This document shows, piece after piece, positions 44,028-54,076 of a DNA stretch of 64,000 nucleotides. The number at the start of each line of letters is the position of its first letter. Position 1 is the first letter of the stretch. The DNA is from Pseudomonas maioricensis (GTDB lineage Bacteria; Pseudomonadota; Gammaproteobacteria; Pseudomonadales; Pseudomonadaceae). The position numbers were made by a program, and so were the translations under genes. The DNA is taken from NCBI RefSeq assembly GCF_022790535.1, contig NZ_LOHG01000002.1:213229-277228 (forward strand), in the 5' to 3' direction. The notes beneath the pieces are model-generated. The model had not been told where the DNA came from. It made no database searches and worked only from the letters and a program-made list of their open reading frames with translations.

Positions 44028-44882
44028 ATGCAAGCCCCCTCTGTTCTGATTGCTGGATGCGGCGATGTGGGAAGCCGGTTAGCCGTCCAGTTGCTCGCCT
44101 TGGGATGGCTCGCCTACGGCTTGCGGCGCAACATTTCCCGCCTGCCAGAAGGCGTGAAAGGCGTGGCTGGCGATCTTTTCCAGCCAACAATTCCAGACGA
44201 CTGGCCTGACACCGCAATCGACTATCTGGTGTATTGCGCAACACCCACGGAGCGCGACGAAACTGGCTATCGCGCTGCCTATGTCGAAGGCTTGCAGCGA
44301 GTGCTCCACTGGAGCAAAGAGCGGGGGCAACAGCCCAAGCGCATCATTTTCGTGTCGAGCAGCAGCGTTTATGGCCAGCAAAACGGCGAATGGGTAGATG
44401 AAACATCAGCAACCGACGCGAGTACTTTCTCGGGCAAGATCATGCTGGAAGCCGAGCAAACCGCCCTCAATAGCGGCATACCCGCCAGCATCGTGCGCCT
44501 GACTGGGATCTATGGCCCAGGCCGAAGCGATCTATCCAACAGGGTGCGCCAGGGTTACAGCGTGGCGATCGATCCGCCGCTGTATGGCAACCGTATTCAT
44601 TCCGACGATGCCGCCGGGTTGCTGGCTTATCTTCTGAACGCAGACGCGCAGGGCGCGGAGCTTGAGGATTGCTACATCGGTGTGGATGACGCACCTGCAC
44701 CACTGGCGGAAGTCGTGCAGTGGATGCGCGAATATCTGGGCGTGACGCAGTGGGCGGAGAACTCCAGCCTGCGCCGCTCCGGCAGCAAACGATGCAGTAA
44801 TGCCAGAGCCCGGGCGCTAGGCTGGGCACCGAGGTATCCGACTTATAAGGAAGGGTATGAGGCGTTGCTGGGGTCTGATTGA
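44028..44882 (+). CDS. NAD-dependent epimerase/dehydratase (extended SDR, YeeZ-like)
   Basis: 284 residues. Rossmann motif 'VLIAGCGDVGSRLA' at the N-terminus; 'FVSSSSVYG' holds the Ser, but Tyr-x-x-x-Lys is replaced ('FSGKIMLEAE' keeps the Lys without the usual Tyr four residues before). Catalysis may differ from classic SDRs. Start at the ATG at 44028, with 'tggag' seven bases upstream, rather than at 44013. Divergent from exbB. Substrate unknown. Confidence 0.85.
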   Translation: MQAPSVLIAGCGDVGSRLAVQLLALGWLAYGLRRNISRLPEGVKGVAGDLFQPTIPDDWPDTAIDYLVYCATPTERDETGYRAAYVEGLQRVLHWSKERGQQPKRIIFVSSSSVYGQQNGEWVDETSATDASTFSGKIMLEAEQTALNSGIPASIVRLTGIYGPGRSDLSNRVRQGYSVAIDPPLYGNRIHSDDAAGLLAYLLNADAQGAELEDCYIGVDDAPAPLAEVVQWMREYLGVTQWAENSSLRRSGSKRCSNARARALGWAPRYPTYKEGYEALLGSD

Positions 44883-44931
44883 GTAAAGCCCCATGAAGGC
44901 TACCACGCTGTCGCCCAGCAAACTCGGTCTC

Positions 44932-45022
44932 CTGTGGGAGCGGTGCTTGCCCGCGATAACAACAACGTGATTTATCCTTCAGATCGCGTCGCCTTTATCG
45001 CGGGCAAGCACCGCTCCCACAG
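44932..45022. repeat. REP-type doublet (gagcggtgcttgcccgcgat subtype)
   Basis: 'ctgtgggagcggtgcttgcc' faces 'gggcaagcaccgctcccaca' with the same subtype as 36939-37027. A stray half-site 'ctgtgggaccaacgcttgcg' follows at about 45046 and another 'caccgctcccacagg' at 51829. Confidence 0.85.
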
Positions 45023-45143
45023 AGACCGCGCTAATACGTAGTACCTGTGGGACCAACGCTTGCGGAATAACATAGAGTCTCCCACATAGAAATCGCATCT
45101 ATTCGGTGATTTGCAATTTGCCTGATAGAAGCCGTGCAGCCGA

Positions 45144-45878
45144 TCAATTCAACTCAAGCAACCAGCGACGCGGGCCAGGGCGAAGCTCTGGCATCTGGTC
45201 AGCTTCCGCCGCGTTGACGGCCTGGAAAATCTCCAGCTGCTTGCCTTTGCGAGAGAAAATCCACGGGTTGCCCTGCTCGTTCTTCTCCAGCCACATGCTG
45301 TCGTACTCACCGCTCATGGCAGCGCAATCGCCAGCCAGGCACAACGCGTAGCGGTCATTTTCCGGCAAGCCCTGAATACTGCCATCCGGCTTGAACTGCA
45401 CGGTATTGCCCTGGCCGTCGCCGCTGACGATGGTCCATTTGCCACCCATGTAGGCGCCATACAGCGCAGCTTCGAAGCTTGAGCCGGTCGGCGCACCTTC
45501 GGCGGCAGGGGTTTTCGGCTGTTCGAAACGCTGCTCCGGCCCCGACTCACTGGCCGCCTGGATCAGCTCGTCGCCCTTGACCTGCAGGTCTTCGACGAAG
45601 TTGTAGTAGTCGATGCGCAGTTTGCCATTGGCAGCGCTGGTGATTTTACCTTCACCCACTTCAAAACCATTGGAATACAACGCCTGACTGGTTTTGGTAT
45701 CGATCTGCCATTCCAGGTTAGGGCCATTGGCAAGCAGTGCCTGGCGCAGATTGTCGCCTTTCACGGCAGCTTCAATGGCCGCTTGATTGATCCAGGTACC
45801 GTCAGGGTTGCGATCAGCGTGGCTGGCACAGCCGCTCAAAAATACGGCCGTCAGCGAGAGGGCAAGCGCAAAGCGCAT
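45144..45878 (-). CDS. Lipoprotein of unknown function
   Basis: 244 residues with lipobox 'VFLSGCASH'; the mature protein begins at about Cys17. The rest is soluble with two Cys ('LCLAGDCAAM') likely to pair, and 'GTWINQAAIEAAVKGDNL'. The ATG at 45878 has 'aaggaagga' upstream. It precedes (downstream on the minus strand) ridA and spoT in the same direction and could be the tail of that transcript. I do not recognise a function. Confidence 0.8.
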   Translation of the reverse strand: MRFALALSLTAVFLSGCASHADRNPDGTWINQAAIEAAVKGDNLRQALLANGPNLEWQIDTKTSQALYSNGFEVGEGKITSAANGKLRIDYYNFVEDLQVKGDELIQAASESGPEQRFEQPKTPAAEGAPTGSSFEAALYGAYMGGKWTIVSGDGQGNTVQFKPDGSIQGLPENDRYALCLAGDCAAMSGEYDSMWLEKNEQGNPWIFSRKGKQLEIFQAVNAAEADQMPELRPGPRRWLLELN

Positions 45879-45930
45879 AGCAGGTCCTTCCTTAATCAGC
45901 TGCGGCGGGGCGTTAACCCCGCGAGGTTTT

Positions 45931-46311
45931 TTAGTCGATGACGAGAATAGCGTCCATTTCGACCTGTGAGCCGCGCGGCAAGGCAGCCACGCCAATGGCT
46001 GCGCGAGCCGGGTACGGCTGCTCGAAATACTTGCCCATGATCTCGTTGACCTTGGCGAAGTTGCCCAGATCGGTCAGGAAGATGTTCAGCTTGACGATGT
46101 CCTTGAACGAACCGCCCGCAGCTTCGGCAACCGACTTCAGATTCTCAAAGACTTGGACGACCTGGGCTTCGATGCCTTCAACCAGCTCCATGGTTTTAGG
46201 ATCGAGTGGAATTTGCCCGGACATGTAGACGGTATTGCCAGCTTTGATCGCCTGAGAGTAAGGGCCGATGGCCGCAGGGGCTTTGTCGCTGGTGATTACG
46301 GTCTTGGTCAT
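45931..46311 (-). CDS. ridA: RidA-family enamine/imine deaminase
   Basis: 126 residues. It hydrolyses reactive 2-aminoacrylate-type intermediates released by PLP enzymes. Signatures 'AIGPYSQAI', '[11 protein letters not shown]' and the catalytic Arg in '[21 protein letters not shown]'. Twenty-four bases after the spoT stop, same strand, as in P. aeruginosa. Confidence 0.95.
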   Translation of the reverse strand: MTKTVITSDKAPAAIGPYSQAIKAGNTVYMSGQIPLDPKTMELVEGIEAQVVQVFENLKSVAEAAGGSFKDIVKLNIFLTDLGNFAKVNEIMGKYFEQPYPARAAIGVAALPRGSQVEMDAILVID

Positions 46312-46335
46312 GAAGAACTCCTGTTGAGTGATTAG

Positions 46336-48441
46336 CTACGCACGCATGCGGGTGATTCGAATGACCCCGGCCAAGGCGCGCAGTTTTCGGATGACTCGGG
46401 CCAGATGCACACGGTCATGCACGCTGACCACCAGTTGGACAACGCTGATACGACCATCGCGCTCGTCCATACTGATCTTTTCGATATTGCCGTCGGCCGC
46501 GTTGACGCTGCTGGCCAGCAGGGCGATCAGGCCGCGTTGATGCTCAAGCTCAACACGCAGCTCGACGTTGAATTCGCCGGTAACGTCCTTGGCCCAGGAA
46601 AGCTGGATGCATTTTTCCGGGTTATGGCGGATTTCGCTGATGTTGCGGCAGTTGTCCAGATGCACAACCATGCCTTTGCCAGCCGACAGGTGCCCAACGA
46701 TAGGATCGCCCGGGATCGGCGTACAGCATTTGGCATAACTGAGCACCAGACCTTCAGTACCGCGAATCGCCAGCGGGCCTTCTGTGCTTGGCAACTGCTC
46801 GCCTTCGCCCAGCAGTCGACGAGCGACGACATACGCCATGCGGTTGCCCAGGCCGATATCTTCGAGGAGGTCTTCGATGACCTCGACCCGGTATTCGGCA
46901 AGTACCAGCTGCACGCGCTCGGCGGAGATTTTTTCCAGACTGCTTTCGAAGCCGTTCAATACCTTGTTGAGCAGACGCTCGCCCAGGCTGATCGACTCGG
47001 AACGACGCTGCAGTTTGAGCGCGTGACGAATATGGGTACGTGCCTTACCGGTGACGACGAAGTTCAGCCACGCCGGATTCGGACGTGCGCCCGGCGCACT
47101 GACGATTTCCACCGTCGAACCGCTCTGCAACGGTTCGGAGAGCGGCGCCAGACGACGATTGATTCGACAGGCAATGCAGCTGTTGCCCACATCAGTGTGC
47201 ACGGCATAAGCAAAGTCGACCGCTGTGGAGCCTTTAGGCAGCTCCATGATTCGGCCTTTGGGCGTGAATACATAGACCTCGTCCGGGAACAGGTCGATTT
47301 TCACGCTCTCGATAAATTCCAGCGAGTTACCGGCACGCTGCTGCATTTCCAGCACGCCTTTGACCCATTGACGGGCGCGGGCATGAGTGCCCTTGGGCAC
47401 TTCGTCATCCGAGGATTTGTACAGCCAGTGCGCGGCGATCCCGTTGTTGGCCATCTCTTCCATTTCCCGTGTACGGATCTGGATTTCAATGGGCACGCCA
47501 TGCATGCCGAACAACGTGGTGTGCAACGACTGATAGCCGTTGGCTTTGGGGATCGCGATGTAATCCTTGAAGCGGCCGGGCAGGGGTTTGTACAGATTAT
47601 GCACAGCGCCCAGCACTCGGTAGCAGGTGTCGACCTTGTCGACGATGATACGAAACGCGTAGACATCCATGATTTCATTGAAGGCGCGGCGCTTGCCGCG
47701 CATCTTCTTGTAGATGCCATACAGGTGTTTCTGCCGCCCGCTGACCTCGCCTTCGATTTCATCAACCGCCAGGCAATGGCTCAGGGACTCTTCAATCTTG
47801 TTGACCAGCTCTTTGCGATTGCCTCGGGCGCGCTTGACCGCCTGACCAATTCGCGAGGAGCGCATCGGGTACATGGCCTTGAAGCCAAGGTCTTCGAACT
47901 CAATACGGATACTGTGCATACCCAGCCGGTTGGCGATAGGTGCATAGATTTCCAGCGTTTCCTTGGCAATGCGTCGGCGTTTCTCCCCGGACAACACCTC
48001 AAGCGTGCGCATGTTGTGCAGGCGATCCGCGAGCTTAACCAGGATCACGCGGATGTCGCGAGCCATGGCCATGGCCATTTTCTGGAAGTTTTCTGCCTGG
48101 GCTTCGGCCTTGGTCTCGAAATTCATCTGGGTCAGTTTGCTGACCCCGTCGACCAATTCGGCCACCGTCTCGCCAAACTGTGCGCAGAGCGCTTCCTTGG
48201 CGATACCGGTGTCTTCAATGACGTCATGCAGCATGGCAGCCATCAGGCTTTGATGGTCCATGTGCATGTCGGCAAGGATATTCGCCACTGCAAGAGGATG
48301 CGTGACGTAAGCTTCGCCGCTGCGACGGCGTTGGCCGTCGTGGGCTTGCTCGGCGTAGAAATACGCGCGGCGGACCAGGTTTACCTGTTCCTTGCCGAGG
48401 TAGGTCGAAATGCGATCGGCGAGGGCGTCTATGCTCGGCAA
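46336..48441 (-). CDS. spoT: Bifunctional (p)ppGpp synthetase/hydrolase SpoT
   Basis: 701 residues from a TTG at 48441 (PSIDALADR...), chosen because 'gggggt' lies six bases upstream and the length fits Pseudomonas SpoT; an in-frame ATG six codons earlier is the alternative. HD hydrolase domain ('MLHDVIEDTG'), synthetase domain ('EIMDVYAFRIIV', 'KANGYQSLHTT'), TGS ('VYVFTPKGRIMELP'), zinc-finger-like 'SYAKCCTPIPGD' and a C-terminal ACT domain are all present. rpoZ lies 60 bases upstream in the same direction, as usual. Confidence 0.95.
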   Translation of the reverse strand: MPSIDALADRISTYLGKEQVNLVRRAYFYAEQAHDGQRRRSGEAYVTHPLAVANILADMHMDHQSLMAAMLHDVIEDTGIAKEALCAQFGETVAELVDGVSKLTQMNFETKAEAQAENFQKMAMAMARDIRVILVKLADRLHNMRTLEVLSGEKRRRIAKETLEIYAPIANRLGMHSIRIEFEDLGFKAMYPMRSSRIGQAVKRARGNRKELVNKIEESLSHCLAVDEIEGEVSGRQKHLYGIYKKMRGKRRAFNEIMDVYAFRIIVDKVDTCYRVLGAVHNLYKPLPGRFKDYIAIPKANGYQSLHTTLFGMHGVPIEIQIRTREMEEMANNGIAAHWLYKSSDDEVPKGTHARARQWVKGVLEMQQRAGNSLEFIESVKIDLFPDEVYVFTPKGRIMELPKGSTAVDFAYAVHTDVGNSCIACRINRRLAPLSEPLQSGSTVEIVSAPGARPNPAWLNFVVTGKARTHIRHALKLQRRSESISLGERLLNKVLNGFESSLEKISAERVQLVLAEYRVEVIEDLLEDIGLGNRMAYVVARRLLGEGEQLPSTEGPLAIRGTEGLVLSYAKCCTPIPGDPIVGHLSAGKGMVVHLDNCRNISEIRHNPEKCIQLSWAKDVTGEFNVELRVELEHQRGLIALLASSVNAADGNIEKISMDERDGRISVVQLVVSVHDRVHLARVIRKLRALAGVIRITRMRA

Positions 48442-48501
48442 GGCGCTACCCCCTGCCAATGGCTTTTACCCTGCGCCGTACTACGTCGACCCGGCATAGG
48501 C

Positions 48502-48765
48502 TTAGACGGCCTCGTTGGACTCGTCCTCGAATGCCGCGAACAGTGGTTCATCTTCAACGATTTCAGCTTCTGCGATTACAGCGTAATCCATCAGGCCAGC
48601 TGCGATTTCGCGCAGAGCCATAACGGTAGGCTTGTCATTTTCCCACGCCAGCTTTGGTTCTTTGCCGCCGGTTGCCAGTTGACGAGCACGCTTTGTAGAG
48701 AGCATGACCAGCTCAAAGCGGTTATCCACGTGTTCTAGGCAGTCTTCAACGGTTACGCGGGCCAT
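48502..48765 (-). CDS. rpoZ: RNA polymerase omega subunit
   Basis: 87 residues starting [19 protein letters not shown], the typical omega N-terminus. It helps assemble RNA polymerase and forms one ppGpp site with beta prime, which fits its position just before spoT. The start at 48765 removes six extra in-frame codons that lack homology. Confidence 0.96.
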   Translation of the reverse strand: MARVTVEDCLEHVDNRFELVMLSTKRARQLATGGKEPKLAWENDKPTVMALREIAAGLMDYAVIAEAEIVEDEPLFAAFEDESNEAV

Positions 48766-48912
48766 GGGTATTCCTCGTAGCAAATGCGGATGCGCGATGC
48801 CCGGATGGGCGAGCGGACTCGGTAGTTTACAAGCTGCAACCCATAAGCTTCAAGCGCCAAGCCACGAGCGGTCTTATTTAGCTCGTAGCCCGGGTTGCCC
48901 AAAGGTCGATTT

Positions 48913-50422
<1,510 letters not shown>

Positions 50423-50669
50423 GGGAAATACCTCTGAAATCCGGTGAACAGAACGTGTCGTGATCAGCGATGACTGCATGTCACGAAAATACGAGAGTCT
50501 GTAGAGGCGCAGGATTGTAGCGCAGTGCAGCGAATGCTCCCAATCAACGAATATGACAAGCGATGCATGGCTTTTACTCAAGACTGAAAAAAGCCCGGAT
50601 CAGAGCCTTGCCAGGCCTTCGGATTCGCATCCTCTGGTTTTAGATGTGCCCAGCGCCGACTTGCGCCTC

Positions 50670-50675
50670 TATAAT
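50670..50675 (+). promoter_or_regulatory. -10 element of rph promoter
   Basis: TATAAT 36 bases before the rph ATG. The matching -35 region is poor ('tgccca' at about 17 bases). Divergent from yicC. Confidence 0.45.
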
Positions 50676-50711
50676 GCTCGGCAGTTTTCCGTCTCAGTAC
50701 AGGTATCCCAG

Positions 50712-51434
50712 ATGAAACGTCCAAGTGGTCGCGCCGCCGATCAGCTCCGCTCGATCCGCATCACCCGCAACTACACCAAACACGCCGAGGGTTCTGTACT
50801 GGTCGAGTTTGGTGACACCAAAGTGATCTGCACGGTCAGCGTCGAGAACGGTGTGCCACGCTTCCTCAAAGGCCAGGGTCAAGGCTGGCTGACTGCCGAG
50901 TACGGCATGCTGCCGCGCGCCACCGGCGAACGTAACCAGCGCGAAGCCAGCCGTGGCAAACAGGGTGGCCGCACCCTGGAAATCCAGCGTTTGATCGGTC
51001 GCTCCCTGCGCGCAGCACTGGATATGTCCAAACTGGGCGACGTGACACTGTATGTCGATTGCGACGTGATCCAGGCTGATGGCGGCACCCGCACTGCCTC
51101 TATCACAGGCGCCATGGTTGCCCTGGTTGACGCTCTGAAAGTGATCAAGAAGCGTGGCGGCCTTAAAGGCGGCGATCCACTCAAGCAAATGATCGCAGCG
51201 GTGTCGGTTGGCATGTACCAGGGTGAGCCGGTTCTCGACCTCGACTACCTTGAAGACTCCGCAGCCGAGACCGACCTCAACGTGGTCATGACCAGCTCGG
51301 GCGGCTTCATTGAAGTTCAGGGCACTGCCGAAGGCGCACCGTTCCAGCCTGAAGAGCTAAATGCCATGCTGGCACTGGCTCAAAAAGGCATGACTGAACT
51401 GTTTGAGTTGCAGACCGCCGCACTGGCAGACTGA
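50712..51434 (+). CDS. rph: Ribonuclease PH
   Basis: 240 residues, normal length. It trims tRNA 3' ends by phosphorolysis. Conserved '[13 protein letters not shown]', '[21 protein letters not shown]', 'GRSLRAALD' and '[18 protein letters not shown]' are all present. No frameshift of the kind known in E. coli K-12. Followed 25 bases later by the DUF4870 gene. Confidence 0.96.
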   Translation: MKRPSGRAADQLRSIRITRNYTKHAEGSVLVEFGDTKVICTVSVENGVPRFLKGQGQGWLTAEYGMLPRATGERNQREASRGKQGGRTLEIQRLIGRSLRAALDMSKLGDVTLYVDCDVIQADGGTRTASITGAMVALVDALKVIKKRGGLKGGDPLKQMIAAVSVGMYQGEPVLDLDYLEDSAAETDLNVVMTSSGGFIEVQGTAEGAPFQPEELNAMLALAQKGMTELFELQTAALAD

Positions 51435-51459
51435 TCCAGGCAGCAAGCAGGAGACGAAG

Positions 51460-51828
51460 ATGAGTGACAGCCAACCGCCCGTTCCAGCGCCCGGCCCGGA
51501 AGTTCGCCAATGGGCGATGTTCTGTCACTTTGGCGCGTTTCTCGGGATGATGTTCCCGTTTGGCAACATCTTGGGCCCACTGATTCTGTGGCAGCTCAAG
51601 AAGGATTCCGATCCATTTATTGACTCACAGGGCAAGGAAGCGCTGAATTTTCAGATCACCGTTTCGTTAGCCATGATCGCGTGCGTCTTTCTGATGCTAG
51701 TGCTTGTTGGCTTTGCATTGATAGGCCTCGTGGCCGCTGGCGCACTGGTCCTGACGATCATTGCTGGCATCAAAGCCAACGAAGGCGTGGCGTATCGCTA
51801 TCCGTTCACGTGGCGACTGGTTAAATAA
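51460..51828 (+). CDS. DUF4870 membrane protein
   Basis: 122 residues with three to four hydrophobic segments ('FCHFGAFLGMMFPFGNILGPLILW', 'LAMIACVFLMLVLVG', 'LVAAGALVLTIIAGI') and the family signature 'SQGKEALNFQI'. 'caggag' precedes the ATG. Probably in the rph transcript, which ends at the terminator at 51871-51899. Function unknown. Confidence 0.85.
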   Translation: MSDSQPPVPAPGPEVRQWAMFCHFGAFLGMMFPFGNILGPLILWQLKKDSDPFIDSQGKEALNFQITVSLAMIACVFLMLVLVGFALIGLVAAGALVLTIIAGIKANEGVAYRYPFTWRLVK

Positions 51829-51870
51829 GCACCGCTCCCACAGGGGATCGCACCTAGTTCGCGAACAACA

Positions 51871-51899
51871 AAAAAGCCGACACGATGTCGGCTTTTTTG
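51871..51899. terminator. Bidirectional terminator between DUF4870 gene and crc
   Basis: Stem AGCCGACA (51875-51882), loop cga, TGTCGGCT (51886-51893), with A-run before and T-run after. Serves both convergent genes. A REP half-site and 'gttcgcgaac' precede it. Confidence 0.9.
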
Positions 51900-51912
51900 T
51901 GGGCGATGGACT

Positions 51913-52692
51913 CTAGATCGTTAGCGTCCAGTCGTAGTCCACTACCAGCGGTGCGTGTTGCGAGAAGCGCGGTTGACGCGGCAGACGCGCACTGCGCACG
52001 AAGCGACGCAGGCCCGGCGTCAGCAACTGATAGTCAAAGCGCCAGCCGAGATTGAGCATCTCTGCCTGTTCGCTATCCGGCCACCAGCTGTACTGATCAC
52101 CTTCACGGCTGACTTCACGCAGGGCATCAACGTAGCCCATGGTGCCGACAATCTCGTCCATCCAGGCACGCTCGGGCGCGAGGAAGCCAGGAGATTGCTG
52201 GCTGTCACGCCAGTTCTTGATATCGAGCTTCTGCTGCGCCACGTACAACGAGCCGCAATAGATGTACTCACGACGCTTGCGTCGTTGTTTATCCAAATAT
52301 TTGCCGAAATCGTCCATGAGCTTGAATTTCTGATTCAAGTCTTCATCGCCGTTCATTCCCGAAGGAAGCAGCAATGTGGCAATACTGAGCTTGTCGAAAT
52401 CTGCCTGCAGGTAACGCCCGTAGCGGTCGGCTGTTTCAAAGCCAAGACCGCTGATTACCGCCTTCGGTTGCAACCGCGAGTAAAGCGCCACGCCACCTTG
52501 GGCCGGAACTTCAGCTTCGCACGCATAAAGGAAATAGCCATCCAGCTGATAAGCTGGGTCGTCCAGTTCGAAGGCGGATGCGCGGGTGTCCTGAAGGCAG
52601 ATGACGTCGGCATTCTGAGCTTGCAGCCAACTGAGCAAACCGCGCTCGACTGCCGCCTGAATGCCATTTACGTTCACACTGATGATCCGCAT
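51913..52692 (-). CDS. crc: Catabolite repression control protein Crc
   Basis: 259 residues of the exonuclease III/EEP fold ('MRIISVNVNGIQAAVERGL', 'VICLQDTRA', 'WRFDYQLLTPGL'). In Pseudomonas Crc has lost nuclease activity and works with Hfq to block translation of mRNAs with A-rich targets when preferred carbon sources are present. Position beside pyrE and near rph is the same as in P. aeruginosa. Start at the ATG at 52692. It probably affects gabDT, citMHS and the sugar genes of this window, but direct targets are not shown. Confidence 0.96.
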   Translation of the reverse strand: MRIISVNVNGIQAAVERGLLSWLQAQNADVICLQDTRASAFELDDPAYQLDGYFLYACEAEVPAQGGVALYSRLQPKAVISGLGFETADRYGRYLQADFDKLSIATLLLPSGMNGDEDLNQKFKLMDDFGKYLDKQRRKRREYIYCGSLYVAQQKLDIKNWRDSQQSPGFLAPERAWMDEIVGTMGYVDALREVSREGDQYSWWPDSEQAEMLNLGWRFDYQLLTPGLRRFVRSARLPRQPRFSQHAPLVVDYDWTLTI

Positions 52693-52774
52693 AAATGGCC
52701 CCAAAAATCACGTGCGTGTATGATACCCGAGCTCTACCTAATTAGCTAAATCCGTGGTATTCGGGGCTTTTTTC

Positions 52775-53416
52775 ATGCAGGCGTATCAGCGCGATTTCAT
52801 TCGTTTTGCCATCGATCGTGGGGTTTTGCGGTTCGGTGAGTTCACTCTCAAGTCCGGGCGGACCAGCCCGTACTTCTTCAATGCGGGCCTGTTCAACAGT
52901 GGTTCGGCCCTTGCGCAGCTAGGTCGTTTCTACGCCGCAGCGGTGGTCGAGAGCGGCATTTCCTTCGATGTTCTGTTCGGTCCAGCCTACAAGGGGATTC
53001 CTCTGGCGGCCGCGACAGCCGTGGCGTTGGCCGAACATCATGACCGCGACCTGCCTTGGTGCTTCAACCGCAAGGAAGCCAAGGCACACGGCGAGGGCGG
53101 CAGTCTGGTTGGCGCTCCATTGACCGGTAATGTGCTGATCATCGACGACGTGATCACTGCTGGGACCGCGATCCGTGAGGTCATGCAGATCATCAAAGGC
53201 CAGGAAGCGACAGCGGCGGGCGTGCTGATTGCACTCAACCGTCAGGAGCGGGGTAACGGCGAGCTTTCGGCGATTCAGGAAGTAGAGCGAGACTTCGGGA
53301 TACCGGTGGTCAGCATCGTATCGTTGAACCAAGTCCTGGAATTCCTTGCCGACGATCCACAACTCAAGCAGCATCTGCCTGCAGTGGAAGCTTACAGGGC
53401 ACAGTTCGGGATCTAG
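52775..53416 (+). CDS. pyrE: Orotate phosphoribosyltransferase
   Basis: 213 residues, the Pseudomonas length. It joins orotate and PRPP to make OMP in pyrimidine synthesis. '[15 protein letters not shown]', '[10 protein letters not shown]' and the PRPP loop '[13 protein letters not shown]' are intact. Start at the ATG at 52775 (MQAYQRDF) rather than an earlier start at 52754. Divergent from crc. Confidence 0.96.
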   Translation: MQAYQRDFIRFAIDRGVLRFGEFTLKSGRTSPYFFNAGLFNSGSALAQLGRFYAAAVVESGISFDVLFGPAYKGIPLAAATAVALAEHHDRDLPWCFNRKEAKAHGEGGSLVGAPLTGNVLIIDDVITAGTAIREVMQIIKGQEATAAGVLIALNRQERGNGELSAIQEVERDFGIPVVSIVSLNQVLEFLADDPQLKQHLPAVEAYRAQFGI

Positions 53417-53465
53417 GGAGATTCATGCCCGCTGACATTCGGATTGAGATATCAAGGAGAGTTGA

Positions 53466-54068
53466 ATGACCAGGCCGGGCTTTATCTGCTTGCTGTTGGC
53501 CCTTGTTATCAGTCCGTTTGCAGCGACGCATGCCGCAGAGACCCCGCAACCTCTGCTTTATCGCTACGTCGACAGTCGCGGCGTGACCGTGCTGGATCGT
53601 CAGGGTGTACCCCCTGAATACGTTGCCAAAGGCTATGAAGTGCTCAATGCCCAAGGCCGTGTGGTGCAAGTGGTACCCCCGCCTCCAACCGCCGATGAGA
53701 TCCATCAGGCTCAGGCGAAAAAAGCACAGGCGAATGCAGATGCGCAATTGCTCAACCTTTACAGCAATGTCGAGGATGTTGATCGCGCCAAAGCCCGCAA
53801 GCTGTCCGAGCTGGATGCCTTGATTGCCTTGGCGCAAGGCAACCTTAAAGGCCTCAACACACAGCAGGCCACACTGCAGGGTCAGGCTGCGGATCTGGAG
53901 CGTGCCGGTAAAACCGTGCCCCAATCACTCATCGAGCAGATGAGTGACCTTAGGGATCAGCAACACAACCTCGACCTGAACATACAGCGCTATCAACAGG
54001 CTCGTGCTCAGGCCGACACGGCATTCACCCAGGACCGCGCGCGCATTCAGCGACTGACTGCGCAATAA
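53466..54068 (+). CDS. DUF4124 domain protein, exported
   Basis: 200 residues. Sec signal ending 'THAAE', a DUF4124 domain ('LYRYVDSRGVTVLDRQGVP') and a coiled-coil half ('LSELDALIALAQGNLKGLNTQQATL', 'MSDLRDQQHNLDLNIQRYQQ'). Function unknown; it commonly follows pyrE in this genus. It converges with the orphan gene at 54077, leaving eight bases between stops. Confidence 0.88.
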   Translation: MTRPGFICLLLALVISPFAATHAAETPQPLLYRYVDSRGVTVLDRQGVPPEYVAKGYEVLNAQGRVVQVVPPPPTADEIHQAQAKKAQANADAQLLNLYSNVEDVDRAKARKLSELDALIALAQGNLKGLNTQQATLQGQAADLERAGKTVPQSLIEQMSDLRDQQHNLDLNIQRYQQARAQADTAFTQDRARIQRLTAQ

Positions 54069-54076
54069 GCGTCAAC

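Noticed and set aside
36939..45022. Repeated palindromes as a CRISPR array
   Set aside because: The repeats are dispersed by kilobases and palindromic in REP style, with no regular spacers and no cas genes.
46405..48738. Open frame of 777 codons opposite spoT and rpoZ
   Set aside because: Antisense shadow of SpoT; composition is that expected from complementing a coding strand with GC-rich third positions.
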